This document shows positions 1 through 8,355 of a DNA stretch of 64,000 nt, piece by piece. Numbering within the stretch: the stretch's first letter is position 1; every line of letters begins with the position of its first letter. Made by a program: the position numbers and the translations under genes. Below the pieces are notes generated by a model, which saw only the letters and a list, made by a program, of their open reading frames with translations, was not told the DNA's origin and did not search any database. The DNA is from an uncultured Litoreibacter sp. GTDB lineage: Bacteria; Pseudomonadota; Alphaproteobacteria; Rhodobacterales; Rhodobacteraceae. The stretch spans positions 558,001 through 622,000 of the forward strand of contig CANLVO010000001.1 in NCBI GenBank assembly GCA_947494645.1. The letters are read 5' to 3'.

Positions 1-75
1 GCTTTGCGTGTCACCGCGCGGGCTTTGGCCATGATTTCGCATATCAACGACCACGACGTGAAATTCGTTAGATAG
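1..75 (+). CDS. Possible 3' end of an upstream gene, truncated by the window edge
   Basis: Frame 1 is open from the first base to a TAG at 73-75, which would give the last 24 residues of a protein ending NDHDVKFVR. The stretch is too short to recognise a family, and the reverse strand is not excluded. The 45 bases that follow hold no clear terminator. Confidence 0.2.
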   Translation, partial: ALRVTARALAMISHINDHDVKFVR

Positions 76-120
76 CCGTTTGGCGATCACACCCCAGTTG
101 CGCGCAGATCCAAAAAGACC

Positions 121-642
121 ATGAGCGACAAGAAGGTTGGGAGCATTCGCCTCCCCATAGGTGACGTAATTCAGCATGTCTTTGCGGTATCAGGACTGGG
201 AGGGCTTGGAAAGCGTGAGTGCAAGCTTATAAGGGCGCTGGGGATGTTTAGCATCAAGGTGCACAACGCGATGGAACCGGCAGAGATACAGGCGCTCGTG
301 GCGCGGGTCTTCATTTTGTTGGAAAGCAAGCTCGGGGCACGTGGGGCGACTTTGCAGAAGCGTTTAGGATACGTCCAGCGCAAGTTGCCGGGCCGGATCT
401 GGCGGGCAGGGACGGCTCTCGTAGAGGCGGAAAGAATGGCGGAAAACCCCCGGCTCGCCATGCGCGTTGATAGGCACCGCATCGAGCGAGCAACCGAGGA
501 TATGGAGCGTTTCCTGAACGAAATTGATGTAGAAGCAGAACGCTCAAAACGCCGCTATAACAGGCTAGCTGCAATCGCGGGCCAATTCTTGCTCGTGACC
601 GGCGCACTAATGGGCCTGCTTGTTTGGCGTGGCTACGTTTAG
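121..642 (+). CDS. Hypothetical protein with a C-terminal membrane anchor
   Basis: 173-residue protein that I do not recognise. The body is basic and probably helical, with many Arg, Glu and Ala from about residue 55 to 145. A single hydrophobic segment near residues 150-170 is followed only by RGYV, so it resembles a C-terminally anchored cytoplasmic protein. The ATG at 121 has no strong Shine-Dalgarno sequence and the start is uncertain. It faces the pirin gene, with a 9-bp-stem hairpin between them. Confidence 0.5.
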   Translation: MSDKKVGSIRLPIGDVIQHVFAVSGLGGLGKRECKLIRALGMFSIKVHNAMEPAEIQALVARVFILLESKLGARGATLQKRLGYVQRKLPGRIWRAGTALVEAERMAENPRLAMRVDRHRIERATEDMERFLNEIDVEAERSKRRYNRLAAIAGQFLLVTGALMGLLVWRGYV

Positions 643-674
643 ACGAGGCTGCTCTCAACTAAGAACAGCCTCGT
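643..674. terminator. Hairpin between convergent genes
   Basis: Perfect 9-bp inverted repeat, ACGAGGCTG at 643-651 and CAGCCTCGT at 666-674, starting directly after the TAG of the upstream gene and 17 bases before the end of the pirin gene. There is no U-tract on either side, so it is terminator-like but not canonical. Confidence 0.45.
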
Positions 675-691
675 TGGACACGATAAGAGTA

Positions 692-1603
692 TCAGTGAAC
701 TGGCTTGATAAAGGTGTCGTTTCGCAAATCTGCCATCGCTTGTCGCAGTTCCTCCTGTGTATTCATCACAATGGGACCATGCCAGGCTACGGGTTCTTCA
801 ATGGGTGCGCCTGAGATCAGCAGGAAACGAACGCCCTCCGCGCCCGCCTGTACGGTCACTTCGTCGCCTGTCCCGAACTGAACCAGCGTACGGTCGCCTG
901 AGAGATCACGAATGTTGACCTCTTCGCCTTGGACTTCTTTTTCCAGCAGAACGCCCGACGGCTGAGAGGCATCACGGAAACTGGCTGCGCCCTCAAAGAC
1001 GTAAGCGAATGCACGGCGATAAGTGTCGACTTTAAACGTTTTGCGCAGCCCAGCGGGCACGGTGATGTCAAGAAACTGCGGATCGGCCGCGATGCCGTCG
1101 AAGGGACCCTTCTTGCCCCAGAATTCTCCAATGACAATACGTACTTTCGTGCCGTCATCATCAATAACTTGAGGAATATCTCCTCCTTCCACATCTTGAT
1201 ATCGAGGTGTGGTCATCTTCAAGCTGGCAGGCAGGTTAGCCCAAAGCTGGAAACCGTGCATTTGGCCCTGCGCATTACCCTTCGGCATCTCCTGATGAAG
1301 AATGCCAGAGCCAGCTGTCATCCACTGAACCGCACCATCTTGCAATTTGCCGGTATTGCCAAGGCTGTCGCTGTGTTCGACCTCGCCTTTCAAGACGTAG
1401 GTAATTGTCTCGATCCCGCGATGTGGATGCCAAGGGAAACCGCGCTCGTAATGCGCTGGAACATCATTTCGAAAGTCATCCATCATGAGGAACGGGTCCA
1501 GCATGGTGGGGTCGGTAAAGCCAAAGGCACGATGCAGGTGCACCCCTGCGCCTTCCATCGTGGGCATGGCCTTAGTTGTTTCTTTTACAGGTCTGATGGA
1601 CAT
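692..1603 (-). CDS. Pirin family protein (bicupin)
   Basis: 303 residues with the two-cupin layout of pirins. The N-terminal cupin carries the metal-site signature: HPHRGIET (His at about 59 and 61) and, some 44 residues on, LHQEM with a second His/Glu pair. These match the iron ligands of human pirin and the quercetinase YhhW. Members are Fe-dependent cofactors or dioxygenases, and the natural substrate here cannot be read from sequence. The start has a good AGGAGG sequence about 9 bases upstream. The gene is divergent from a dehydrogenase across a 259-bp spacer. Confidence 0.88.
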   Translation of the reverse strand: MSIRPVKETTKAMPTMEGAGVHLHRAFGFTDPTMLDPFLMMDDFRNDVPAHYERGFPWHPHRGIETITYVLKGEVEHSDSLGNTGKLQDGAVQWMTAGSGILHQEMPKGNAQGQMHGFQLWANLPASLKMTTPRYQDVEGGDIPQVIDDDGTKVRIVIGEFWGKKGPFDGIAADPQFLDITVPAGLRKTFKVDTYRRAFAYVFEGAASFRDASQPSGVLLEKEVQGEEVNIRDLSGDRTLVQFGTGDEVTVQAGAEGVRFLLISGAPIEEPVAWHGPIVMNTQEELRQAMADLRNDTFIKPVH

Positions 1604-1862
1604 AATGAGGTCCTCCTTCGCAGCCTAGGTAAGGTGTCGCTAGTCGCGGAGCAATCGCACCCATGCGCTCTTTCTGTGCATCTGCGCGCCAACCCTCGCA
1701 CCTAACGGCTTCGGCGAGAGCTCCAGCGCGTTTCGATCCACGCAGCAGCTATTTCGAAACTATCATGTCAGAACGCGCTAGAGGCTGCGGCAAGTCGCTA
1801 ATGGGAGCGACATGTCGGGAAACGCCGCCAACTCTGCAAGGGCAAGAACAAGGAAGCGAAAT

Positions 1863-2819
1863 ATGAAAATTGGGTTTATCGGTCTAGGCAATGTTGGCGG
1901 AAAGCTCTCGGGATCGCTGATCCGTAACGGCCTAGACGTAGTGGTGCGCGATTTGGACGAAACATTAGTCGCCGCCGCAGAGGCGCGCGGGGCCAGTTCG
2001 GCTGCATCGGCGCGCGAGATGATGGAGGCCTGCGATGTCGTTATTACTTGCCTCCCTCATCCCACAATCTCAGCTGCTGTGGTCGAGGGCAAAGACGGGC
2101 TACTAGAGGCCTGCAGGCCGGGCAAAGTCTGGCTTGAGATGTCAACGACAGACGAAGCAGAGATCAAGAGGCTGGGTGAAAAGGTCATGGCAACAGGTGC
2201 GGCGGCCGTGGACTGCCCTGTATCTGGGGGATGCCATCGGGCGGACACGGGAAATATCTCGATTTTTGCTGGCTGCGACCGCGCAACGTTTGAACATGTT
2301 CTGCCACTTCTGACCACGATGGGCCGCAGGGTGCTGCACACCGGCGATCTAGGGACGGCGAGTATGCTAAAAGTCATGACAAACTATCTAGCGACAGCGA
2401 ACCTGCTGAGCGTCTGCGAAGCTTTGGTGGTCTCAAAGGCTGCCGGAATGGACCTTGCCACTACCTACGAAGCAATCAAAATTTCCAGCGGGACTTCATT
2501 CGCCCACGAGACCGAAAGTCAGGTGATCTTGAACGGATCGCGTTGCGTCGATTTCACCATGGATTTGGTGTTGAAGGATATCGGTCTGTTTCAGGAGATA
2601 GCTGACCGAAACGGGGTTCCTCTTGAGCTCTCACCGAAGCTGATCGACATTTTCAAAGACGGGCAGGACCGCTATGGAGAACGGGCGCAATCGGATCGCA
2701 TAATTGAGCGGCTGGAAGAGGCGACAGGTCTCGATATTCGTGCCCCGGGCTTCCCCGCGGAGCTCGTAGACGATGAAGCAGAAGAACCAGGCTACGAAGT
2801 GAAAGTGCTTCGCGGTTGA
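1863..2819 (+). CDS. NAD(P)-dependent beta-hydroxyacid dehydrogenase (3-hydroxyisobutyrate dehydrogenase family)
   Basis: 318 residues from the ATG at 1863, preceded by AGGAAG; an upstream ATG at 1812 would add 17 poorly conserved residues. The Rossmann motif GLGNVG lies at residues 7-12. The substrate-binding loop SGG is at 121-123 and the catalytic Lys of the family is K170, in the context LKVMTNYL. The C-terminal all-helical domain is present, and the extra acidic tail (about 20 residues) is unusual. It oxidises a 3-hydroxy acid such as 3-hydroxyisobutyrate, glycerate or a relative; the exact substrate is unknown. No valine-catabolism genes are adjacent, so mmsB is not assigned. Confidence 0.8.
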   Translation: MKIGFIGLGNVGGKLSGSLIRNGLDVVVRDLDETLVAAAEARGASSAASAREMMEACDVVITCLPHPTISAAVVEGKDGLLEACRPGKVWLEMSTTDEAEIKRLGEKVMATGAAAVDCPVSGGCHRADTGNISIFAGCDRATFEHVLPLLTTMGRRVLHTGDLGTASMLKVMTNYLATANLLSVCEALVVSKAAGMDLATTYEAIKISSGTSFAHETESQVILNGSRCVDFTMDLVLKDIGLFQEIADRNGVPLELSPKLIDIFKDGQDRYGERAQSDRIIERLEEATGLDIRAPGFPAELVDDEAEEPGYEVKVLRG

Positions 2820-2869
2820 GGCTGGTAGCCCAACGGGCTAAGCGGTGAGCAACTGTGAAGGAGCCATCT

Positions 2870-3376
2870 ATGCCCGATGAAACGACATCCGAAGTCATCG
2901 CCGGTATCCGTCCCTCAGCACCGCGGCGCGTTTTTGGCACCGGTGTTCTTTATGCCTTGGGGCTATTGTTGCTCTACGTGGCTGCGACGAACCCGCCATC
3001 TATCCTTTATGCGTTCCTGCTGCTCGGGTTCGGCGTAGCCAGCCTCTACGGCGGCTACCGCATGTGGGAAGTCACAGGCCGTATGATAGAGTTGACCGAG
3101 CAAGCGCTGCAATTGTCGGACGGGACAGTTATTTGCAGAACCGAAGATATCCAAAAAGTGGACCGTTCCTTCTTTGCATTTAAGCCCTCCAACGGCTTTT
3201 TGGTCACGACGAAAGTCCGTTATCCATTCAAATGGGCTCCAGGACTTTGGTGGCGCTTTGGCAAACGGATCGGTATCGGCGGCGTCACACCCGGCTCGCA
3301 AGGCAAATTCATGGCCGACACGCTGTCGGCATTGGTTGCTCAGCGCGATGGCCAGTTCAAAGAACTCGATCTGTAG
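2870..3376 (+). CDS. Hypothetical membrane protein, two transmembrane segments
   Basis: 168 residues from the ATG at 2870, which sits 7 bases after AAGGAG; this start is preferred over an upstream GTG at 2855. Residues about 25-45 and 50-67 form a hairpin of two membrane segments with a short NPPS loop. They are followed by a C-terminal cytoplasmic domain of about 100 residues that resembles small PH-like membrane proteins, although I cannot assign a named family. It lies 50 bp behind the dehydrogenase gene and may be cotranscribed with it. Confidence 0.6.
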   Translation: MPDETTSEVIAGIRPSAPRRVFGTGVLYALGLLLLYVAATNPPSILYAFLLLGFGVASLYGGYRMWEVTGRMIELTEQALQLSDGTVICRTEDIQKVDRSFFAFKPSNGFLVTTKVRYPFKWAPGLWWRFGKRIGIGGVTPGSQGKFMADTLSALVAQRDGQFKELDL

Positions 3377-3453
3377 ACACACATCATTAGACCGTGCCGG
3401 AACCCCGACGCGGCCTTCTGAAGCTTCTAAATCTGAACTGCAAGGATAGGCCT

Positions 3454-4884
3454 CTAGAGCCCCTTGGCTCGGTAGCTTGCCGCAATCCGATCAATCGACA
3501 CGAGATAGGCGGCCATTCGTAAGTCTTCGACGTCATCACGCTCATGCCAGACCTTGCGCATGGCTTGGTAGGCGGTGCGCATCGTGTCATCGAGACCTGA
3601 TCGGACCAGCTCTAACTCGCCTGCACCGCGCATGTAGTTGTCCTTGAAGTCCGCGCTCAGCTCCCATCCGAGCCCTTTGTCGGCAGACAGGCGCTCAAGC
3701 TCCTCAATTAGAGCGCGGTGTTGAGCCTCTTCCTGACGTTTCTCCATCCGGCCAAAACGGATGTGGCTAAGATTTTTGACCCACTCGAAATAAGAGACTG
3801 TCACGCCGCCTGCGTTTGCATAGAGGTCAGGAATAATGACACAGCCCTTTTTGCGAAGGATTTCATCCGCCCCCGCGGTTACAGGGCCGTTAGCCGCCTC
3901 AATGATAAGCGGCGCTTTGATGTTCTTTGCGTTCGATAAGTTTATCACCCCCTCGAGCGCAGCCGGAATGAGAATGTCGCAATCATACTCCAGCGCTGCA
4001 GAGCCATCCGCAACATAGGTGCCTTTGGGGTAGCCCGACACACCGCCATGATCGCCGATCCATGCGCGAAGATCTTCCACGTCGATCCCGTCTTCATTGT
4101 GGATTGCGCCGTCGCGTTCGATAATCGCTGTAATGATGCTGCCGTCTTCTTCTGACAAGAACTTGGCGGCGTGATAGCCGACGTTCCCGAGCCCCTGTAC
4201 AATTATCCGCTTGCCCTTCAGCGTGCCTTCAAGACCAGCTTTGGCCATGTCTTCTGGGTAGCGGAAGAATTCCTGTAGCGCATATTCTACGCCACGACCG
4301 GTAGCCTCCGTACGGCCTTGAATGCCTCCTGCGTTGATCGGCTTGCCGGTAACGCAGGCTCGGGAGTTGATATCGGTCGTGTTCATGCGCGCATATTGAT
4401 CGGCGATCCATGCCATTTCACGCTCGCCTGTGCCCATATCCGGGGCTGGTACGTTTTGCGATGGATGGATCAGGTCGCGCTTTGCCAACTCATAGGCGAA
4501 ACGACGCGTGATCTGCTCCAATTCATGCTCTTCCCATTCGTTAGGATCAATGCGCAAGCCACCTTTCGATCCCCCAAAAGGCGTCTCAACCAACGCGCAC
4601 TTGAAGGTCATCAATGCGGCAAGCGCCTCTACCTCATCTTGATGAACGGCCATAGCAAAACGAATGCCACCCTTTACAGGTTCCATATGCTCTGAGTGTA
4701 CGGCACGGTAGCCAGTGAACGTATGCACTTGGCCACGCAAACGGACGCCAAAACGAACGGTGTAGGTGGCATTGCACACACGAATTTTCTCTTCAAGGCC
4801 CGGTGGCAGATCGATCAGTTTGACGGCGCGGCTATACATTAACTCTACGGAATCGCGGAATGATGGTTCGGATTGTGCGCTCAT
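3454..4884 (-). CDS. gdhA: Glu/Leu/Phe/Val dehydrogenase (glutamate dehydrogenase)
   Basis: 476 residues, the size of hexameric NAD(P)-glutamate dehydrogenases. Family motifs are clear: VKGGIRF with substrate-binding K71, MTFK with K95, and the catalytic lysine K107 in FGGSKGG. A second Rossmann domain contains the dinucleotide motif GLGNVG. The enzyme interconverts glutamate and 2-oxoglutarate plus ammonia. The VETPFGGSKGGL context and the length suit the catabolic-type enzymes of alphaproteobacteria, but coenzyme preference cannot be read safely. The gene stands alone, with its promoter side in the 345-bp spacer before the Tad genes. Confidence 0.9.
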   Translation of the reverse strand: MSAQSEPSFRDSVELMYSRAVKLIDLPPGLEEKIRVCNATYTVRFGVRLRGQVHTFTGYRAVHSEHMEPVKGGIRFAMAVHQDEVEALAALMTFKCALVETPFGGSKGGLRIDPNEWEEHELEQITRRFAYELAKRDLIHPSQNVPAPDMGTGEREMAWIADQYARMNTTDINSRACVTGKPINAGGIQGRTEATGRGVEYALQEFFRYPEDMAKAGLEGTLKGKRIIVQGLGNVGYHAAKFLSEEDGSIITAIIERDGAIHNEDGIDVEDLRAWIGDHGGVSGYPKGTYVADGSAALEYDCDILIPAALEGVINLSNAKNIKAPLIIEAANGPVTAGADEILRKKGCVIIPDLYANAGGVTVSYFEWVKNLSHIRFGRMEKRQEEAQHRALIEELERLSADKGLGWELSADFKDNYMRGAGELELVRSGLDDTMRTAYQAMRKVWHERDDVEDLRMAAYLVSIDRIAASYRAKGL

Positions 4885-5229
4885 GGTGGCTCCCTCAGGC
4901 TCTGAATTTTCTGTGCTCTAAGTGGCTAATTCTTAGGCAGGATAAGAACGAGCCTAACGGTATCCGCGAGCATATGGCCAGCATTCAAGAAAAATTCCTT
5001 AATAATCGATCATCGCTGACAAGGACGATTCGAGCGTCGTGGGGCATTGACCGAAATATGGAAACACTCACCCGAATCTGAGTAAATTTGTCTGTTTCCA
5101 AAGGTTAATATGGCATGAATTAGACCATTTTCGCCAAAATCTAGCCACAGTATTCGGGTCAATTAGTCCTCGGACGAGTCTCGTTCGAGTGAAGATTTTT
5201 GTGCGTGCTGGCACAGGGAAAGGGCAGTC
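4885..5229. other. 345-bp intergenic region between gdhA and the Tad genes
   Basis: This divergent spacer must hold both promoters. It is AT-richer than its flanks. It contains three GANTC sites, at 5027-5031, 5074-5078 and 5176-5180, more than chance predicts for its length, which could tie the pilus genes to CcrM methylation. I see no convincing full CtrA site and no open frame with coding character. Confidence 0.4.
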
Positions 5230-6957
5230 ATGAGTGGCTCAAAGGGAAATAGAATGAAGCGTTTAGGCATCGGTCGTGCAATGAGTCGGGCGAAAGGGTT
5301 TCGCCGTGACGAAGGTGGCGCGATGATCGTTTTCGGGCTCACGATTTTCGTTATGATGCTGTGGGTCGGAGGCATGGCCATCGACTTCATGCGTTTTGAG
5401 CATGACCGCGCCCGGGTTCAGTACACACTTGACCGCGCAGCGCTCGCGGCTGCGGCATTGAACCAGCCGCTCGATTGTGAAGACGTGGCCCTAGACTACT
5501 TCAATAAGGCGGGCCTCGACACAACTGCGATTAATGTTGTTGGCGACTGTAACAACCTGTCCAAGACGGTGCAGATTTCGGCACGTACTGAAGTAAAGAG
5601 CATGTTCCTGAACTTGCTCGGTATCGATGAAATGGTGGCATCCGGCACGAGCACCGCTGAAGAAAGTACGCAAGACATTGAAATCAGCCTTGTCGTAGAC
5701 GTCTCCGGTTCAATGGGTCAACTGGACAATACTGGATCGCAAACAAAGCTAGCGTCTCTTAAAGTCGCGGCGAACGAATTCATGGCTACGCTGCTGACTG
5801 CTGATAACGCTGATCGCGTCTCGATCAACATCATCCCATATAACATGCAGGTGAATGCCGGCGAAGACGTTCTTGATCAACTGAACGTAACTGACGAGCA
5901 CGACTATTCGCACTGCGTAGACTTCGCAGCGGATGACTTTGAAACTGTCGAAATTACTGACGATGTGGCTGGTGCTCTTTCGCTTGGCGAAATCTCGCTG
6001 GACGCCTCGCCGATGGGCAACACAAACGACCTGCAACGCACAGGTCACTTCGACCCATATTACACGACTATCGATCATCCGAACACAAGTTCCGATGATA
6101 ATGTGAGCCGTTCATTCGTCTGCCCGGTTACAGACGCGTCTCGCATTACGTTGATGTCGCAGAACCTTCCAAGACTGCAGGATCGCATCAATGCGCTGAC
6201 CTCAGGTGGTAACACGTCGATTGATCTGGGCGTTAAGTGGGGCTCGTACTTCTTGAACCCTAAGGCCGAGTTGGTTTTGGATGGTCTGCCTTCAGACTCT
6301 GACAATTTCACCGACGGTGGTCGCCCGACTGTTTTTGACGACCGCCCATTTGACTACGATCGCGACAACACACTCAAGATCCTTGTCGTCATGACAGATG
6401 GTATCAACACGACGCAGTACTCTTTGGATGAGGACTATGCGGAGGGTGACTCTACTCTGTGGTGGGATCCAAATACCAGCGAGGCAAGCACTTGGCTATC
6501 GCACTACAAGCAGCGCCCTGGCTGGAACAACGACTACTTCATGTCTCGCGGTGACTATTATGAAGACTACTTCAGTGGGACCCGTCGCCATGCAAGTCAT
6601 GATGAACGTCTGACCTGGCCGGAAGTCTGGGCAATGATGGGCGTGAAGTACTTTGCGTACTATTACAACTATGCGCGCGATTGGGATGCCGACGAGTATT
6701 ACGACACACGCAATGCGGTGATGAACTACACCTACGCAGGTGAAAAGAACGACCGCTTAAATGATGCATGTACTGCGGCGAAAGATGAGGAAGTGATCGT
6801 ATATACCATTGGTTTCGAAGTCTCCGACGCGTCGGCAGTCGTGATGGAAAACTGCGCCAGCTCTGCAAGTAATTTCTTCCGAGTAGAAGGCAAAGAAATC
6901 TCTGAAGCGTTTGGTGAAATTGCGAATGCCATCCAGCGTCTAAAGCTGACCTTCTAA
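5230..6957 (+). CDS. tadG: TadG-like pilus-associated protein with von Willebrand A domain
   Basis: 575 residues. The N-terminus is TadG-like: a basic leader, the motif RRDEGGAMIVFGL and one membrane helix at about 31-52, then a TadE/G pseudopilin stalk. The VWA domain starts near 150, with an intact MIDAS motif DVSGS at 157-161 and a second acidic strand VVMTDG. A segment of about 100 residues in the distal part is exceptionally rich in Tyr, Trp and Asp. TadG-type proteins are exported with the Tad/Flp tight-adherence pilus system. This gene heads a three-gene unit, and the ATPase and secretin genes lie outside the window. An ATG at 5254, with its own AGGGAA, is an alternative start. Confidence 0.82.
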   Translation: MSGSKGNRMKRLGIGRAMSRAKGFRRDEGGAMIVFGLTIFVMMLWVGGMAIDFMRFEHDRARVQYTLDRAALAAAALNQPLDCEDVALDYFNKAGLDTTAINVVGDCNNLSKTVQISARTEVKSMFLNLLGIDEMVASGTSTAEESTQDIEISLVVDVSGSMGQLDNTGSQTKLASLKVAANEFMATLLTADNADRVSINIIPYNMQVNAGEDVLDQLNVTDEHDYSHCVDFAADDFETVEITDDVAGALSLGEISLDASPMGNTNDLQRTGHFDPYYTTIDHPNTSSDDNVSRSFVCPVTDASRITLMSQNLPRLQDRINALTSGGNTSIDLGVKWGSYFLNPKAELVLDGLPSDSDNFTDGGRPTVFDDRPFDYDRDNTLKILVVMTDGINTTQYSLDEDYAEGDSTLWWDPNTSEASTWLSHYKQRPGWNNDYFMSRGDYYEDYFSGTRRHASHDERLTWPEVWAMMGVKYFAYYYNYARDWDADEYYDTRNAVMNYTYAGEKNDRLNDACTAAKDEEVIVYTIGFEVSDASAVVMENCASSASNFFRVEGKEISEAFGEIANAIQRLKLTF

Positions 6958-6973
6958 GGTATTGGAGTTCGTA

Positions 6974-7504
6974 GTGAGAAACATGTTTAACATCTGGCGA
7001 CGTGCAAAATCCGAGGACGGCAACGCGACTGTAGAGTTCGTGCTTGTAGTGCCCGTGTTCTTGCTGCTCTTCGTGTCGATTTTCGAGTTGGGGATGGCAA
7101 CCATTCGCCTGACTATTCTCGAGCACGGTATGGACAGTGCGATGCGGGACGTTCGTCTAGGCACGAGCCAAACGTTCTCACGCGAGGAAATTCGCGACCG
7201 GGTTTGCGACAACGCGGCCATGTTGAAGGATTGCCGGGAGAACTTGCTGCTTGAAATGGTCGTTATCGACCGTGATACGTTTGACCTTCCGCCTGTTCGG
7301 GCGACTTGCATCAACAAGAACGAAGATGGGCTTCCGATCACCGATTTCAGCAATGGTGGCCCAAGTGATCTGATGTTCATTCGTGCTTGCTATGTCATTG
7401 ATCCCTTGTACCCGTCTTTGGGACTCGGTGCGATGTTGAAGACCGATGAAGCTGGAAACATGCAGCTCGTTGCCAGCTCGATCTTTGCTCAGGAGCCAAA
7501 CTGA
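6974..7504 (+). CDS. tadE: TadE-like minor pseudopilin
   Basis: 176 residues from a GTG at 6974, chosen because GGAG lies 6 bases upstream; an in-frame TTG at 6962 has no ribosome site. The TadE signature is present: short cytoplasmic leader, SEDGNATVEFVLVVPVFLLL with the conserved Glu after the prepilin-like site, and one hydrophobic helix. The remainder would be periplasmic and contains five Cys. It lies 16 bp after tadG, and its stop overlaps the next start (TGATG), so translation is probably coupled. Confidence 0.8.
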   Translation: MRNMFNIWRRAKSEDGNATVEFVLVVPVFLLLFVSIFELGMATIRLTILEHGMDSAMRDVRLGTSQTFSREEIRDRVCDNAAMLKDCRENLLLEMVVIDRDTFDLPPVRATCINKNEDGLPITDFSNGGPSDLMFIRACYVIDPLYPSLGLGAMLKTDEAGNMQLVASSIFAQEPN

Positions 7505-8202
7505 TGTTTCATACTCAAAATCCAGTGTCCCACACTTGGAAGAAGTTGACGACGTGCTTCCGCCGCGAAGATGGATCGGTCACGACCGAGGCAGTCATCA
7601 TCATGCCGCTGTTGGCTGCATTCTATTGCGCTACCTTCGTCTGGTTTGATGCCTACCGGCAAAAGACGCTGGTTATGAAGGCCAGCTACGCCGTGAGCGA
7701 TGTGCTGTCTCGTCAAGAAGAAGTGGATGAGCCGTTTCTTGATAACATGCGCGATGTTCTGGACTACATGATCCCGAGTAATGCAGCTCCGAAAATGCGG
7801 ATCTCGCTGATCAACAGTGTGCTCGATAGTGATGGCAACAGCGTCTACACGGTCGTCTGGTCCTACGGGCCAAACGGTATGAACGATTTGACGCAAGAAG
7901 ACATCGACGCAGACTCGTCATGGATCCCGGTTATGGGTGATGATGACAACGTTGTGGTGACCGAAACTGCAGTTCTCTACCAGCCAATCTTCCGAGTAGG
8001 GATCGACGACAAAGTCTATCGCAATACCATTGTGACAAGGCCGCGGTTCCATCCTACTTTGGCCAAGGAAGACGAGCCTGACCTTTCCACGGATTTCGAA
8101 GACGAGGACGATGACGGCGATGGCGATCAAGTTGGATCGGAAGATGGCAGCGATTCTGGAGGAAGCTCGACCGGAGGGGGCAGCTCTTCAGGGGCTGACT
8201 GA
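7504..8202 (+). CDS. TadE/TadF-like minor pseudopilin with acidic Ser/Gly tail
   Basis: 232 residues, overlapping the previous stop by one base. The leader FRREDGSVTTEAVIIMPLL and a single hydrophobic helix place it in the TadE/TadF family. After a conserved periplasmic domain, the last 35-40 residues are low-complexity: Asp/Glu repeats, then Ser/Gly. Such tails are often flexible, and this one has no counterpart in the neighbouring gene. A strong intrinsic terminator follows 38 bp downstream and closes the Tad unit. Confidence 0.78.
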   Translation: MFHTQNPVSHTWKKLTTCFRREDGSVTTEAVIIMPLLAAFYCATFVWFDAYRQKTLVMKASYAVSDVLSRQEEVDEPFLDNMRDVLDYMIPSNAAPKMRISLINSVLDSDGNSVYTVVWSYGPNGMNDLTQEDIDADSSWIPVMGDDDNVVVTETAVLYQPIFRVGIDDKVYRNTIVTRPRFHPTLAKEDEPDLSTDFEDEDDDGDGDQVGSEDGSDSGGSSTGGGSSSGAD

Positions 8203-8239
8203 TCCCCAAACCAGATTGTTAACCCAAGAAATCAGATTG

Positions 8240-8269
8240 CGGCCCTTCAAGAGGGGCCGTTTTCTTTTT
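8240..8269 (+). terminator. Rho-independent terminator of the Tad unit
   Basis: CGGCCC at 8240-8245 pairs with GGGCCG at 8254-8259. The stem extends through a G-U and an A-T pair to a four-base CAAG loop, and a T-rich tract TTTTCTTTTT follows. It is placed 38 bp after the last pilin-like gene. Confidence 0.9.
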
Positions 8270-8355
8270 CCGAGGTTCAAATTTGCTGCGTTCCACATTG
8301 AATTCCTGAGATGCTGATGCTTTGCTTTTGACCAAAGGCGACAGGGGGCAGTCAA

